Shown one piece after another: positions 1-11,358 of a stretch of 64,000 nucleotides of DNA. Both the position numbers and the translations under genes were made by a program. The stretch covers positions 1-64,000 of the forward strand of contig JADKCC010000060.1 of NCBI GenBank assembly GCA_016714785.1. The letters run 5' to 3'. Position 1 is the stretch's first letter. Each line of letters begins with the position of its first letter. Origin of the DNA: Saprospiraceae bacterium (lineage in GTDB: Bacteria; Bacteroidota; Bacteroidia; Chitinophagales; Saprospiraceae). The notes under the pieces are model-generated. The model was not told the DNA's origin. It searched no databases and saw only the letters and a list, made by a program, of their open reading frames with translations.

Positions 1-386
1 AATAATTCCGTAGGAATCGTTGTTTTAATTGTATAGTTTAAATTTTTGTAGGCTTTGGATGAGATCATCTTCGTCAATTGGTTTAACAGTAGATAATCAA
101 TATATTGACCTTAAGCTTGAATGGCATAAGCATCATAACCGTTGTAAGAATGATAGGCGTCTGAATATTTACTTGATCAAAAATACTAAAGCTAATGCCA
201 TCTGCCAGTGGATATCCATAAAAATAAGTCTGCTTGATGATTTTGAAGAAAGGTTACAGCTGTTTTTACATTGTCTATTTTATCCAAAATCTGCACATCA
301 GGATCTCCTTTTTTAAGTATCCTTTCTAAATGATCCTGAGCTGGTTTTTCATCTTCTATGATCAATACTTTAGTCATCATATTCAT
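1..386 (-). pseudogene. LytTR-type response regulator, partial and frameshifted
   Basis: The gene starts at the ATG at 386 and runs off the left edge of the window. The first frame shows a receiver N-terminus (TKVLIIEDEKPAQDHLERIL) with the acidic pocket. Joining frames through at least three single-base shifts (near 225, 145 and 100) recovers the phosphoacceptor region (DLIFMDIHLADG), then FTTAYDAYAIQAF and DYLLKPIDEDDL, the hallmarks of LytR/AlgR-family receivers. The DNA-binding LytTR domain would lie outside the window. It follows a LytS-like kinase by 8 bases, its expected partner. The shifts may be consensus errors rather than real inactivation. Confidence 0.75.
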
Positions 387-393
387 TCAAAAT

Positions 394-1388
394 TATGCAT
401 CAGGGATTAATGGGAGTATCACTTTAAATACATCTTTGTCTTGAGAGATTGCTATATCTTTTGCATCAATATTTGGTATCTACTAGCAGATTTTCAATCC
501 AATACCTCGTAGATGTTTCAGTTGATACGCGTGGTACAATTAGGTTGCTGATAACTAGTTTTTCGCCATCTTGGGTTATCAATATTTCCATAGGTTGCGT
601 AGCTGAAATGATATTGTGTTTGATGGCATTTTCTACCAAAAGCTGTAATGAAAATGGTGGCAAAGCATAACCTTTATCTTTGATTTCAAGCGTCAGTTTT
701 AGTTGATCTCCAAACCTTGTTTTCTGTAAATAAATAAAATTTTCTATCAAATCCAATTCCTTTTCCAAAGGGATTAATTGTTGTTCTCCATGTTCCAAAA
801 ATGGATCGATACATCTTCGCAAATTTTGTGGTAAATTTGATAGCACTATCTTGGTCAGTGGCTATGATAGATGCGAGGGTATTCAGACTATTGAAGAGAA
901 AGTGTGGGTTGATTTGGTTTTTGAGTACTTCGTATTGTGATGTTATATGTTGTTTTTCTTGCTGTGCCTTTGAAGTAATAATTTTTTTCGGACTCCACAC
1001 AAGATTTTTTTGTCTTAAAGTGTAAGTCTCAAGGCATTGTCGGAAATGACTTTAACTCTTCAAATTTCCAAGGTTTGGTGATGTAGTGATATACTTTTCC
1101 TTTGTTTATGGCATCAATAATGGCTTGCATATCGCTATATCCTGTCAAAATCATTCTGATCACATCAGGATGTGTGCCGCTGATTTGTTCCAAAACTCCA
1201 CACCTGTTTTACCCGGCATTCTTTGATCACAGATGATCAGATCTATGGATTGATGTGCTAAAGATTTCCTGAGCAATGTCTGCGTTTTCTGCGATGTGGA
1301 TATTGTAAAATCGTCTAAATACAGCCTTAAAAGCAGTGAGATTATCGACTTCATCATCAAGATATAATATAGAATAGGGTTGCGACAT
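394..1388 (-). pseudogene. Receiver-LytS histidine kinase fusion, frameshifted
   Basis: The ATG at 1388 directly abuts the stop of the upstream membrane-protein gene. Residues 1-122 form a receiver (SILYLDDEVDN, DLIICDQRMPGKTGVEF, RMILTGYSD, KPWKFEELK). A linker (DNALETYTLRQKNL) then leads into a LytS-type kinase with the H-box KNQINPHFLFNSLNT, an LLVENAIKHN N-box and LVISNN. The protein ends at TAA 394-396. At least five one-base shifts (about 1260, 1190, 1050, 1030 and 805) break the frame, several of them in runs of T or A. Restoring them gives one continuous protein of about 330 residues, so I treat it as one gene. No membrane segment is visible, so it probably acts in the cytoplasm and phosphorylates the LytTR regulator just downstream. 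Confidence 0.7.
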
Positions 1389-2571
1389 TTACTTTGATTT
1401 ATAACCGTACAAAAATACTATTAAAAACAGCACGGTATTTAGAATTAGGTAAAATTTCCATACGCCTTCCATATTTGGTGTGCCACCACGAGCATCTTTT
1501 ACTAGAAAAAACAGAAATTTAGATGACAAAGCCCACAGCAGTAAATTGATTATTACCATAGTATTTTGGTAGAAAAATCTAAGCCTATCCATTGGATCAA
1601 TATCAACTTTAATAAATAATACACACCATGAGTCACTAGCAATGCATACAAGACCAAACAGAATAAAACAAACATTAGTAAAATGCCCATACAATTGGTT
1701 TAAGGTCACAAAGGTAGTTTGTAGGAAATACCTAAAGGAACACAATGAAGTGAAGTGGTAAAATTCAGAAGTGAGATAGCAAAAGTGGTATCAATCGTGG
1801 TTCTAATAAACTCAACATGACCATATAGGATGTGACCCAAAATATGATAACTTGTGTCTTGGTCGAAGCATCTATAGCGTCACCTACGATCTCGACCCAA
1901 CGTGTAGGAACATAAAAAAAGGTGAAGACAATGAGCATGAAAGGCATACTCGACCACAATGCATGATTAAATCCAAATCTGATGTCGATTTGACCTTTGA
2001 ACATGACACTAAGATTGGTCATAAAAAACGTGATCAAGACCAATTGCAAAGCTCGAGATGTCCATTCCGTGACGATATTTACTTGATGTTGTGGTGGCTC
2101 GATGACATTGGCTATTAATCTTAACTCTCTGTATGCTACCCAAATGAGCACCAACCAATACGGGATTTTAAGATCCAAGTCGCAGTAGCATAGGCATAGC
2201 CGTAATGCTCATACACAAAGTAAGTAATGGAAATAAAAGCAACACAACCCTAAAAAGGTACGCCAAATAAATGACATCAAAAGCAATATGCCAAAATACC
2301 AGCTTTTCATAAACCACAGCCAACGTGTGTTTTGCGATGCATTTACCTGACTAAATTCGACACTCAGCACATTTAGGTCGGCCTTTCTTTCAAATATTAA
2401 AAGTATAGCAAAAACAATCAAGTAAGGAAGCGGTAAGTTTAACTCCGTTTTACTTACATTGATGGATAACAAAAAGCTACCAAGATGATAGGAAATCAGC
2501 GTTAAAACTAAATTGGACACAGCGCCTTTGTATCCCGATATTGACCAATTGCTACTAAACGTTTGAGCCAC
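1389..2571 (-). pseudogene. Multi-span integral membrane protein of a sensory operon, frameshifted
   Basis: Three consecutive open stretches (2571-2209, 2178-1765, 1745-1389) in different frames make one protein of about 394 residues. It has many hydrophobic segments, for example LPYLIVFAILLIF, MPFMLIVFTFFYVP and VLFLIVFLYGY. I do not recognise the family. The start overlaps the end of the TPR histidine kinase by 17 bases, and the stop abuts the receiver-kinase ATG, so it is translationally embedded in a signalling operon. It may be a membrane sensor or 7TM-like module. The two frame breaks (about 2200 and 1755) may be sequencing indels. Confidence 0.55.
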
Positions 2572-4673
2572 TTTGTGTTCGGTCTATGGGCAATGTGATC
2601 ACAAAACTAGTCCCTTTGCCAGCTTGGGAATGAACGACAATATCACCATGATGTTGTTTGACAATAGCATAGCTGATAGACAAACCCAAACCTGTTCCTT
2701 TGCCCACTTCTTTGGTGGTGAAAAATGGCTCAAATATCTTTTTTTGCACATCTGCATCCATACCCGATCCATCATCTGTTATGGTGATGAGACACTCATT
2801 TTCGATCGTTTTGGTTTCGATATGGATGTATCCACCTTGCTCCACTGCATGCACAGCATTATCCAAAATATTGAGAAGTACCTGATTTATTTTACTCGTT
2901 TGGCACACGATACTTCCATTGTATTCATAGTCTTTTTTGATAATAATCTGATGATTTATTTTATGCTGCAGAATGGTAAGCGCTGTTTCTAATCCTTCAG
3001 TGATATTGTAAACAGAATATTCATCACCACTATCTCTAGCAAATGTTTTTAGGCCTTGCACGATTTGAGCGGTCCGTTGAGCACCATTATTGATAGTAGC
3101 CATTAAAGATTGTAATTCAGTAGTTAGACTATTTAAATCTAAGGTTTGGATTTGGTTTTTGATGGTATGGAGATCGGTTCCTTCTTTTTCTAATTTTCCA
3201 AGATTATCAAAAAGTGGTTGTAAATCTTCAAAATCCATCATCAATGCTTCCACACTTGCATGAATGGCACTCACAGGATTATTGAGTTCATGCGCTATAC
3301 CTGCGGTCATCACACCTATGGATGCCATTTTTTCCGCATGGATGAGTTGCAAATTCGTTTGTTGCAGATTACCCAATAATGCTTCTTTTTCTTCTAGTAA
3401 TGCCTTGGTGTGTGCTTGTTCTTGGGTCAATTGATGTAAGGCTTTGTTCCTGCCTCGATAGACAAAAACTACAAAGGCTAGTGAGCTTAATAACAAACAG
3501 ATACTGAGTATTAAAATATTTCTTAATTGTTTTCCTTTTTTGTTTTCATTGTCTAGCGCTGTGATTTTATTTTCTCTTTCTGATAGCTCAAAGGCTGCCT
3601 GCATATCTTCCATTTTCATCTCGAGCGCTTCTTTGGCTGTTGTATCTTGTACAACAGATAATAGTTCAAGATATTCCATCGCTTTCGGTAGATTGCCATC
3701 TTCTTTATACATCAGGTAAAGATTGCGATAAGCATTGAGTTGGTAAGATCGAGAGTCCACTTGTGCAATTATCCACGGCTCTTTTAAACACTGCTTTAGC
3801 GCGATCAGCTTGTCCAATGCTTCTGTATAGTTCTCCTAGTTTTAACAAAATCAAGCCAATGTTTCTCTGTCTTTTTTTATGGTCTCGGCTGCTTGAAGTG
3901 CTTTGAGATAATATATTTCAGCTTCATTGTTTTTGCCCCAAGACTTATAATTAACCGCTAAGCCTAAAAAACTGATAGTCAGTCCTTCATAGTTATTTTG
4001 ACTTAATCTTTTGGGGATATCTTTAAAATAGTAAGCTTCAGCTTTATCATATTGGCCACGTGCGCTATATACATCTGCAAATAAGGTATTGATGATACCA
4101 AGCTGAAAGGTATCTTTGAGTTCGTTTTTTAATTCCAATGCCTTATTTAAATATTTTTCGGCGGTGGATAGTTCATTGATTTGAATGTATGCACCAGCGA
4201 TATTATGATATGAATCTGCAATGCTTTTCCTAGTGGTATCATGGACTTCCCTGAGCTTGAGTGCTTGCAAATGAAGCTCCAAAGCCAAGAAACTCCTTTC
4301 TTCCAGACCGTAAAAACCTCCCAATCTTGCCAAGGCAGATGCGACCCACAAACTATCTCTATATAATCTGCCATGCTGAATGCCTTCTTTGAAGTAAATT
4401 TCTGCATGCCCCATCCTGCCTAATTGCTGATTGATCCTGCCTATAGTCATTAATACATCACCCTGCAAGTCATAATACTTCAAAGTAAAGATACTGTCGT
4501 TGAGCGCTTTGGCTGCATTTAGCAGATCGGTATTGGCAATATTTTTTACCTTTTCCTACGATGGTTTTGAAATGTTCAACTCTAGCTTTGAGATGATCAT
4601 AGTTTGGCTGTGCTTGCAAGTTGCAAAGCATAAAACCTACCAAAACCATGATCATTCCAAAACGCATATTCAA
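2555..4673 (-). pseudogene. Periplasmic TPR-sensor histidine kinase, frameshifted
   Basis: From ATG 4673 the product has a signal peptide (MIMVLVGFMLCNLQA). Six or so tetratricopeptide repeats follow (for example AEKYLNKALELK, KAEAYYFKDI, AEIYYLKALQAAE). Then come one membrane helix (NILILSICLLLSSLAFVVFV), a coiled coil, and a complete HisKA/HATPase pair: H-box AGIAHELNNPVSA, N-box LLNILDNAVHAV, G1 DDGSGM, F-box FEPFFTTK and G2 GKGTGLGLS. This is a known Bacteroidota kinase layout in which the TPRs sense in the periplasm. Frameshifts near 4500 and 3830 split the gene into three open stretches. The kinase portion itself is intact from about 3817. Confidence 0.8.
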
Positions 4674-4713
4674 AATATAAACTGTAAAAATAAAGCAAGT
4701 GACCTAATTCACA

Positions 4714-5577
4714 TCAAAATCCCTTTATTTTTAATTTTGGCAAACCTAGTTTTTTCTTTTTGGTATCGCCTTCTTTAGTTTGGGTTTCTTTATTGTCATC
4801 TTGTACATTGTCACTTTTTGCATATTGTTATCTTCTAGTTTTAATCCTTCCGGTCCATATAATTGTTCAAAATTTTCGGAAGTAAGCGTAGTCAGACTTT
4901 CATATTGTTTTTATTTAGCCTTGTCCTTTTGACTTCTCCATACCTACTACTTGAGACTATAGCAACTTTCATTTGTCCGTCAACCATTCTCACGTATGCT
5001 TCTGCCTTGGTTCTATATCTTATGATTCCTCCTTCAAACTCGGATTTTGGAGATGGTATCATCATAGATATAGTCATACTCTAAAAAACCATTGTAAATC
5101 ACATCTCCTGTTCTGTCTGTATGAGCATCTGTAAGGTTAAAGGAAATGTCATAAACCCAAGAAATGGATTTGTGCTCCCAAAAGACTTTTGTAATATCCT
5201 TTTTGATCAAATCTATGATTTGGTTTTTTAAATCTTCCTCTGTTAAATTTTGGAACCAACTATCTCACTTCCTGTTACAAAATACCTGGAGAAATTCCAT
5301 TTTTCACCGGCACCACCACGAACATAAATAGCCAATCCAATGATGTTTTTGCTAACACCTTTTCCTTTACAGTAGTGGCAGCCACGACTCTTTTCGCCAT
5401 ATTGCTAAAGGTATAACCTGCTTCCTTTTCTAGTTTCCAGTCATTTTGTACCGTGGCAGTTGCTATTTTTCCATGGTAGTTTTTGACATCTTCTAGCACT
5501 TTGGTATCTGATGGAAAACTCTGCGCATGTGCGAAGAATGGCAGTAGTATAAAGATGATTGTTTTTAAAGTATTCAT
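4714..5577 (-). pseudogene. Secreted protein of unknown function, frameshifted
   Basis: The gene begins at ATG 5577 with a clear signal peptide (TIIFILLPFFAHAQ). One frame shift near 5355 restores GLAIYVRGGAGEKWNFSRYF. Further shifts (about 5260 and 5060) join a stretch containing RYRTKAEAYVRMVDGQMK and a charged Lys-rich tail ending at TGA 4714-4716. The joined protein is about 287 residues. I do not recognise the family. It shares strand with the beta-helix gene upstream, but a terminator at 5614-5640 separates them. Confidence 0.5.
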
Positions 5578-5613
5578 AATATATTTGTATGATTTAATGA
5601 TGATTATTTGTTT

Positions 5614-5640
5614 AAAAAACCGGAGCTATTAAACTCCGGC
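5614..5640 (-). terminator. Rho-independent terminator of the beta-helix gene
   Basis: On the minus strand a 6-bp CCGGAG/CTCCGG stem (5620-5625 with 5634-5639) is followed by a run of six T. It lies 27 bases past the stop of the gene at 5667-7124. Confidence 0.8.
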
Positions 5641-5666
5641 CATGGGAACATATCGAAAAGTTTATC

Positions 5667-7124
5667 TTATGGTTTTGTACATCCATTATTTTTACCGTAT
5701 GGCTGTAATCCCAATTTGATGGCATCTTCTAGAGCCATTCTGTGTAACCACACTTCAGCATCTTTGGATACGGAACTCGCTTGTAACGGCAGACCAAACA
5801 TAGATCGCAGTTGATTGGCACCGCTATTAGAAACTTTGGCAGCAGCATCTACTTCTGCCCTTGATATTTCTACCCTGCCAAAATATTTTTCTGCCCAATT
5901 TTTATTGACATTGAGTTTGATTTCTTGGGAATAATTATCACCCGATTCACGTGTCACATAATTGGCATAATCTTCCATTTCATCCAGTTTTAGTCCTGTG
6001 GCGAATTCTTGGTAATCATACTTTTTATGTCCGACAAAAAGATTGTTTTTTAACGTTACCAATTTGCATTGTTTTACATTATTGACACCACCGAAATCTG
6101 CAAAACCAAACACATTATTTTCAGCCACAATACTCAAAGCATTGTCAAACATAATACTATTTCCACTAAAACTAGCCACGGCATCATGTTTCCAAGAGAA
6201 TAAAATGGTATTGTTTTTTATCGTATAAGATGGATGACCTGTCGCGCCATGGTGATTACTTTTGCACATGATACCTTCGCCTGTATTGTTTACGATCAGG
6301 TTGTTTTCTATCCATGCGGATCCATTTTTGCCTACCTGAACATCCAATGCGCCTTGTGTGGGAGCAGTATTGGTGATGACACAGTTTCTAATGATGACCT
6401 TGGTGCCGCTACCTGTTCTTATTTTTATACCGGATGTATTAGGTGTCGGATTCATACCTTTTTCAGGACTTGCTTTCCTTCTGATAAATTCTTCTTTAGC
6501 ATCGGAATAGTAATTTCTAGCACTATTATCGACTATGATACCATCTATAATGATCTCACCTGTCCAATCTTTATAGCCTTTGTCAGTCAGGATACCAATT
6601 CTTTCAGTTGTCAATCCTTTGCTAATATCATTGGTACCACTAAATACCGTTTTGAATTGTCCCCAAGGATCTCGTTGGCTGAAATCAGGACTGTAACCAC
6701 CTATGATCGAAAATGGCACACTAAACACATCAGAACTTTGGTCAGCTTTACTCGTGTAAGTACCTGCGGCTATATGCACAACATCACCAGCTTTGATTTG
6801 CATTGCGATCGCTGCGATATCTTTGGCAGGGGCAGATTTAGACGCTTCTTTTCCTTTGCCTGTAGGGCTGATGTAATAATTGTTTTGACCATCTACTTTT
6901 GGTGTTTCAGCTACAGAGTTACTGGATGATTTTTCAGAAGCTTTTGGCGTGACAGCACTCGTGGCTTTTTTGCCATATTCAGAAGAAGTCACTTTGGTAA
7001 TATCAGAACTGGCTTTACTAACAGACTTTTTAAGCTTGTCAAACTGGCCGTACGAAACAGAAACTGTCAAAAGACAAAGCGTAAAAACAAAAGATCGTAT
7101 TAAAAACATTTTTTTATCCAACAT
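5667..7124 (-). CDS. Secreted right-handed beta-helix protein
   Basis: This 485-residue protein has a signal peptide (RSFVFTLCLLTVSVSYGQ), a low-complexity Ser/Lys/Ala linker to about residue 75, then NYYISPTGKG and DIAAIAMQIKAGDVVHIAAGTY. That is the N-terminal cap typical of DUF1565/parallel beta-helix proteins. Regular coils follow (GIKIRTGSGTKVIIRNCVIT, AWIENNLIVNNTGEGI, YTIKNNTILF). Such folds occur in polysaccharide lyases and in surface proteins. No catalytic set can be named from the sequence, so the substrate is unknown. The frame is intact, unlike its downstream neighbour. Confidence 0.8.
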   Translation of the reverse strand: MLDKKMFLIRSFVFTLCLLTVSVSYGQFDKLKKSVSKASSDITKVTSSEYGKKATSAVTPKASEKSSSNSVAETPKVDGQNNYYISPTGKGKEASKSAPAKDIAAIAMQIKAGDVVHIAAGTYTSKADQSSDVFSVPFSIIGGYSPDFSQRDPWGQFKTVFSGTNDISKGLTTERIGILTDKGYKDWTGEIIIDGIIVDNSARNYYSDAKEEFIRRKASPEKGMNPTPNTSGIKIRTGSGTKVIIRNCVITNTAPTQGALDVQVGKNGSAWIENNLIVNNTGEGIMCKSNHHGATGHPSYTIKNNTILFSWKHDAVASFSGNSIMFDNALSIVAENNVFGFADFGGVNNVKQCKLVTLKNNLFVGHKKYDYQEFATGLKLDEMEDYANYVTRESGDNYSQEIKLNVNKNWAEKYFGRVEISRAEVDAAAKVSNSGANQLRSMFGLPLQASSVSKDAEVWLHRMALEDAIKLGLQPYGKNNGCTKP

Positions 7125-7565
7125 TATTTTTTGGTTTTTTGAATCAATAGCCCAAAGGTAGATCGATGTGTGAAGATGATACTGATGGATTGTAGTGAAG
7201 TAGGAATATTGTGTAGTGAAGTGGTGGAAATATATTTTGATATCTATGAAGGATTACAAAAAAGAATAAAATAGGGTAACAAAAGAAAAAAATCGTCTAG
7301 ACCAAAATTATATTACAAATAAAAGCAATCTAGTCCTCCATAAACCGGAAAATGTAAAGAATACTGAAAAGCATCAATGAAATTTGCGAATAGGAATAAA
7401 AAGAGATTTGGACATTTTAGAAAGTTGACATACATTTGAGCTTACGAACAAAGAAGGAGATGACTTTAAATCTTTTTCATCTGAAATTATTTATTTTCAG
7501 AAAAACCGAAAGTTGCTAGATTTTTTGTTCGTCTGATATCAAATTAGTCACTATAAAATTAATAA
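7125..7565. other. Intergenic stretch with nothing recognisable
   Basis: About 440 AT-rich bases between the divergent beta-helix gene and a decayed gene. I see no ORF, RNA fold or strong inverted repeat. Confidence 0.5.
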
Positions 7566-8296
7566 ATGAACAAAGATACTAGACTATTTTCTTTCGTTAA
7601 ATTTGGTCAATTCGAACATATCAAGAAATTTCAAGAACAAGGCAAAATTTACATGAACACTGAATTAAAATAGCAAAAAAAGACCTTGAAGATCAATTGT
7701 CAGTTAAAAGATAAGTTATGAGGGTATTGAAAAATTGGAACAAATAAATTGGTTAAAAATAAAAATTGATGAAAACACTTATATAGAAACAAGCAAAAAA
7801 GATAATACACTGATTTCTGGACAATATCATGTTGAGTCTAATTCTCATTTGGGAAATCTATTCTGCTTAACAGCCATCACTGATAAATTAATAAAAAATA
7901 GTAATAAGCTTAACCCTGAATTGAAAAAATTTGGTGATTCACTACTTATAATAAATGATACAACTAGCTTTCTGACAAGATTAAATAAGAAGTTAAAAGA
8001 AATTGACCTAGATTATAGATATGGTCTTGTAACATATTATGATAGAACAACGTATAATGGTGAATTAAATATACTGCATAAATCGAATGAATTTGAACAT
8101 CAAAGTGAATGGCGACCCTAAATAATTTATTAATAGCACACCTTATAATCTTGGAATTACTATTTTTTTAAAAATGAACCAAAAAGAAGAACCATTTGAA
8201 TTCGAAGTTGGTAATATTGAAGACATCTCAATTTTACTTTCAAATTCAAAGCTGGATGAATTAAGATTTGAACTAGAAGGATTATACAATGACTAA
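7566..8296 (+). pseudogene. Conserved protein of unknown function, broken by several frameshifts
   Basis: A start at ATG 7566 gives FSFVKFGQFEHIKKFQEQGKIYMNT. Frame shifts near 7665, 7710 and 8120 then join YEGIEKLEQINWLK, a 128-residue open stretch (7735-8121) and a C-terminal segment (NQKEEPFEFEVGNIEDISIL) ending at TAA 8294-8296. The rebuilt product is about 240 residues. It resembles a widespread uncharacterised family whose members begin by 'sensing' a short F..I..FQ.G..Y.NT motif; no function is known to me. It lies beside a repetitive tract, in a gene-poor stretch, which fits an accessory region. Confidence 0.5.
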
Positions 8297-8574
8297 CAAA
8301 GTGCTTCAACCCATATTCCTTATCGATCGTACGGCAGATGTAGTAACTGTTGGCACTTAGTAGTAGAAAAATGTCTTAGCCTTTCCAAAATCAACAACTA
8401 GATAACAAAAATCTCTTTAGGACAAAACAGTATAAATCACTGAGCTTTTTCCACGAGGAATCCTTCTCTTTGTGGTCGGAGACCAGAGTTATTTAGTACG
8501 TAGGATTTAAGTTTTAATTATTTACTTAACTGAATTCTTTTTAGGCATCCAACGTACTATTTCGTTCAGACTGC

Positions 8575-8916
8575 ACAATTCGTCGCTCGTCGCTCGTCAT
8601 TCGCATTTCGTCGCTCGTCATTCGCAATTCGTCATTCGCAATTCGTCATTCGTCACTCGTCGTTCTTCATTCGTCATTTCGTCATTCGCATTTCGTCACT
8701 CGTCATTTCGTCATTCGTCATTCGTCGCTCGTTATTCGTCGTTCTGCATTCGCATTTCGTCATTGGCAATTCGTCATTCGTCATTTCGTCATTCGCATTT
8801 CGTCGCTCGCAATTCGTCATTCGTCACTCGTCGTTCTGCATTCGTCATTTCGTCGCTCGCAATTCGTCGTTCTGCATTCGTCATTTCGTCATTCGCAATT
8901 CGTCGCTCACAATTGT
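8575..8916. repeat. Degenerate short tandem-repeat tract (CGTCATTCG / CGCAATTCGTC)
   Basis: About 340 bases consist of permuted words such as TCGTCATTCG, CGCAATTCGTC, TCGCATTTCGTC and TCGTCGCTCG, in a loose 7- to 10-base rhythm. The words are variants of one another, so slippage plus point change explains them. Base composition differs sharply from the AT-rich flanks. On the minus strand it can be read as a repetitive peptide rich in Asn, Asp, Glu and Arg, but there is no sign that it is translated. Confidence 0.85.
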
Positions 8917-9039
8917 ATGATAAATTACTGAGATGATAAGCAAAATTTGTATTTCCACACAGAAATTGGTATGGTATAAGTTTCTCTCTTCTGCAGCGGA
9001 CGCTAAAGCTTCTACGAAATGACATAAGATTAGTTTAAG

Positions 9040-9084
9040 GGGAGATGAAGGGAGTTCGGCCTCGCCGAACTCCCTTCATCTCCC
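9040..9084. repeat. 21-bp perfect inverted repeat with a 3-base loop
   Basis: Positions 9040-9060 pair perfectly with 9064-9084 around the loop CTC (arm GGAGATGAAGGGAGTTCGG plus closing pairs). The hairpin is much more GC-rich than its surroundings and lacks a clear T-run, so it is not a classical terminator. It could be a palindromic intergenic repeat element or a transposition remnant. Confidence 0.8.
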
Positions 9085-9183
9085 ACTTTTCCTCATCAGC
9101 CTTGGGCTATTCGAACCACTGAGTGGTGAGAAAACTTATTTTAATCAAATAGGTCAAAGTAGAATTAAATTCACTGATATAAT

Positions 9184-9222
9184 AAAAAAGCTTGATCTTA
9201 TAGTAATAAGACCAAGCTTTTT
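9184..9222. terminator. Bidirectional-looking terminator downstream of the DUF5689 gene
   Basis: AAAAAGCTTG.TCTTAT pairs with ATAAGA.CAAGCTTTTT, giving a long AT-flanked stem with A and T runs on either side. It lies just past the stop of the minus-strand gene ending at 9247. Confidence 0.75.
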
Positions 9223-9246
9223 AACTTTATTTTTAAAATATCTTAC

Positions 9247-11330
9247 TTATTGAACTTTGACGTTATCTACTCTGTAGGTAGAAGTATTGGTACCGCCTTT
9301 ACCTTCATACTTGAAGGCCACTCTCACTGTAGATCCGTAAGATTTTAAATCCACATTACCCGATGGTATAAATGTATTGTCAGGATCGGTTGTTTTTGCC
9401 ACTTTAGCATCAATCTTTGTCCAATTGGTGGTAGATGGGTCTCCAAGTAAAATTTGCGCTAACCCACACCGTAAGACCATCGTGCACCCAAAATGCTTTA
9501 GCAGTCTCAAAACTCAACGTTCCTGCTGAAGTTGTATTGATGACAGGCGAAATCAACCAAGTTTCCATTTCTGGTGCGGTATCATTAAATGCAGTAGCTT
9601 GTGCATAAGTGTTGCCACTAAACAATTTTCCTTGCCACTTTCTTGTGCCTTTTGTCGCCACATTTACCCAACCTGTGATAGCTATATCCATGTTGTTTGT
9701 TTGAGAACTAAAGGTTTCATCAAATCCCGCACCTGCTGCTCCACCTTTACAAACACACTGCGTATCATATTGATCATTGACTGTAGCAGCATTGCCATCA
9801 TCACAAGGTCCACCAGGATAAATAGCTGCATTCAGTGGTGCACAATCTTGTGCATTGGCGACACCATCGCCGTCACAGTCAGCTGTTGCTACATTTACAT
9901 CGCAAGGTCCTCCACCAGTAATGTCGCTCGGATTTCTGATAGTCAGTTGTTTGCCAGAAGTAAAGTCAGAAACTATAGCCGTAATAGTCACTGCACCTGA
10001 TGGTAATGTCTGTGCACCAAAAGTAGAGGCTGCAAGTGTAAAAAGTGCAATCTCACCGGAGGCATCTTTTACTTTAATACCACTATCAGAAAGCTTAGTA
10101 CCACCGATTATTGTTGCATTTTCTATTTTAACTAAGGTAGATTCGTGTTTTGACAAATCAATTTGTGATACAGTCAAAATTTTGGGAGCAACCGTTTTAC
10201 CAGAAGCAACTACCTCTACATTGGTGTTTTCTAGATTTTGTACTTGCAGTAAATTATTAAATTCCGAAAGCGAGCCCCGATAATCCAACTTTCACTTCAG
10301 TGCCCAATGGAATATTTATGGCTGACTTAAATCGGCACAATATACCATACTCACCATCTTGAACTATCATGTTTTGCCCATTGATATTTTTATTAGCAAT
10401 GTCTGATATTACTATACCTTGAATAAAACCTTTGGTAAGGGTCGTTGCAGTCCCATTGAATTGTGATCTTAAAGTTTCAATACGTACTTGATCACCACTT
10501 GGACCTCCGCCACTACCATCACATCTATTGCCTGTAAATTTTAGATCATTAACATCTCTAATTAATAATTGTGCTGCGCTTCTATAATAGCTATATACAG
10601 CAACCAAAGTTCCATTGCCAGAAGGGACAACTTGTCCTGCAAAATCAGCAAATCCACTGTTCCGAAGTACTAACTTACCACCCGTACAGTTCTGAACATC
10701 ATGGTTGATAGATTGTGGATCTTCTGGATTTGGATCAGCATAAGTCGTGGTAGAATTAGCCGTCACAAACTGCATGCCTTCCAACTCAATGAGAGTACTA
10801 AAATATTTGCTTCCGAGATCTTCCACTTTCACTTTCTTAGGTACTACTGGCAAAGTCCTTCCAGCCTTGATCAATGTCGATCTCAACAAAGAAGCTGGTA
10901 ACCTTCCCACTTTATTACTTTCATTAATGCCCAATGATGGCAATCCTTCATAATAGCCCAAAGAAAGATTTTTTAATGACACATACACTACTTGTCCTAC
11001 TGGATAGAGTGCATGCATTTCATTTTCGTCAATACTCATTGTAATACCCTTTTCGCTTCTAAGGTCATGGAGTATCAAATTTTTATAGATATTGCCCGAT
11101 TTGTCATCAGCAACAATCAATGCTTCGAGATATACATCTTCTTGAATGGCAGTAACTGTTCCTACTTTGAGCTTTTCGAACAATTTATCAAAACTTATAA
11201 TCTGATCCTCCTTTATTTCTGCAATATTAGTCGGCGGAGCATCAAATTCATCTTTTAGACATGATGATATACTTACCAAAACTGATAAGCTGAAAAAGAA
11301 AAACAAACTCTTAAGAATAAAACTTTTCAT
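9247..11330 (-). CDS. DUF5689 lipoprotein with a C-terminal jelly-roll-like domain, frameshifted
   Basis: Start ATG 11330 gives a lipoprotein signal (FFFSLSVLVSISSC, lipobox Cys), so it is anchored in the outer membrane or exported. Two DUF5689-like OB-fold modules follow (roughly residues 35-240 and 255-440). Next are a short Asp-rich calcium-type motif (DCDGDGVANAQDC) and a domain resembling choice-of-anchor J/DUF5017 (WLISPVINT, WVHDGLTVWVS) to the end. Two one-base shifts interrupt it: at about 10270, where GGGG should be GGG, and at about 9450. It is co-directional with and 28 bases downstream of a TonB receptor, like SusD-type partners, although it is not SusD-like. It probably binds the ligand imported by that receptor. 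Confidence 0.8.
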
Positions 11331-11358
11331 TTAATATGATTTTAAAATTTCAAATTTA

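Noticed and set aside
2573..2992. 139-codon plus-strand ORF
   Set aside because: It is antisense to the kinase domain, which carries all its motifs.
6234..6929. 231-codon plus-strand ORF
   Set aside because: It is antisense to the intact beta-helix gene and has no recognisable domain.
8789..9025. 78-residue minus-strand ORF in the repeat tract
   Set aside because: It is the translation of a short repeat; nothing supports it as a protein.
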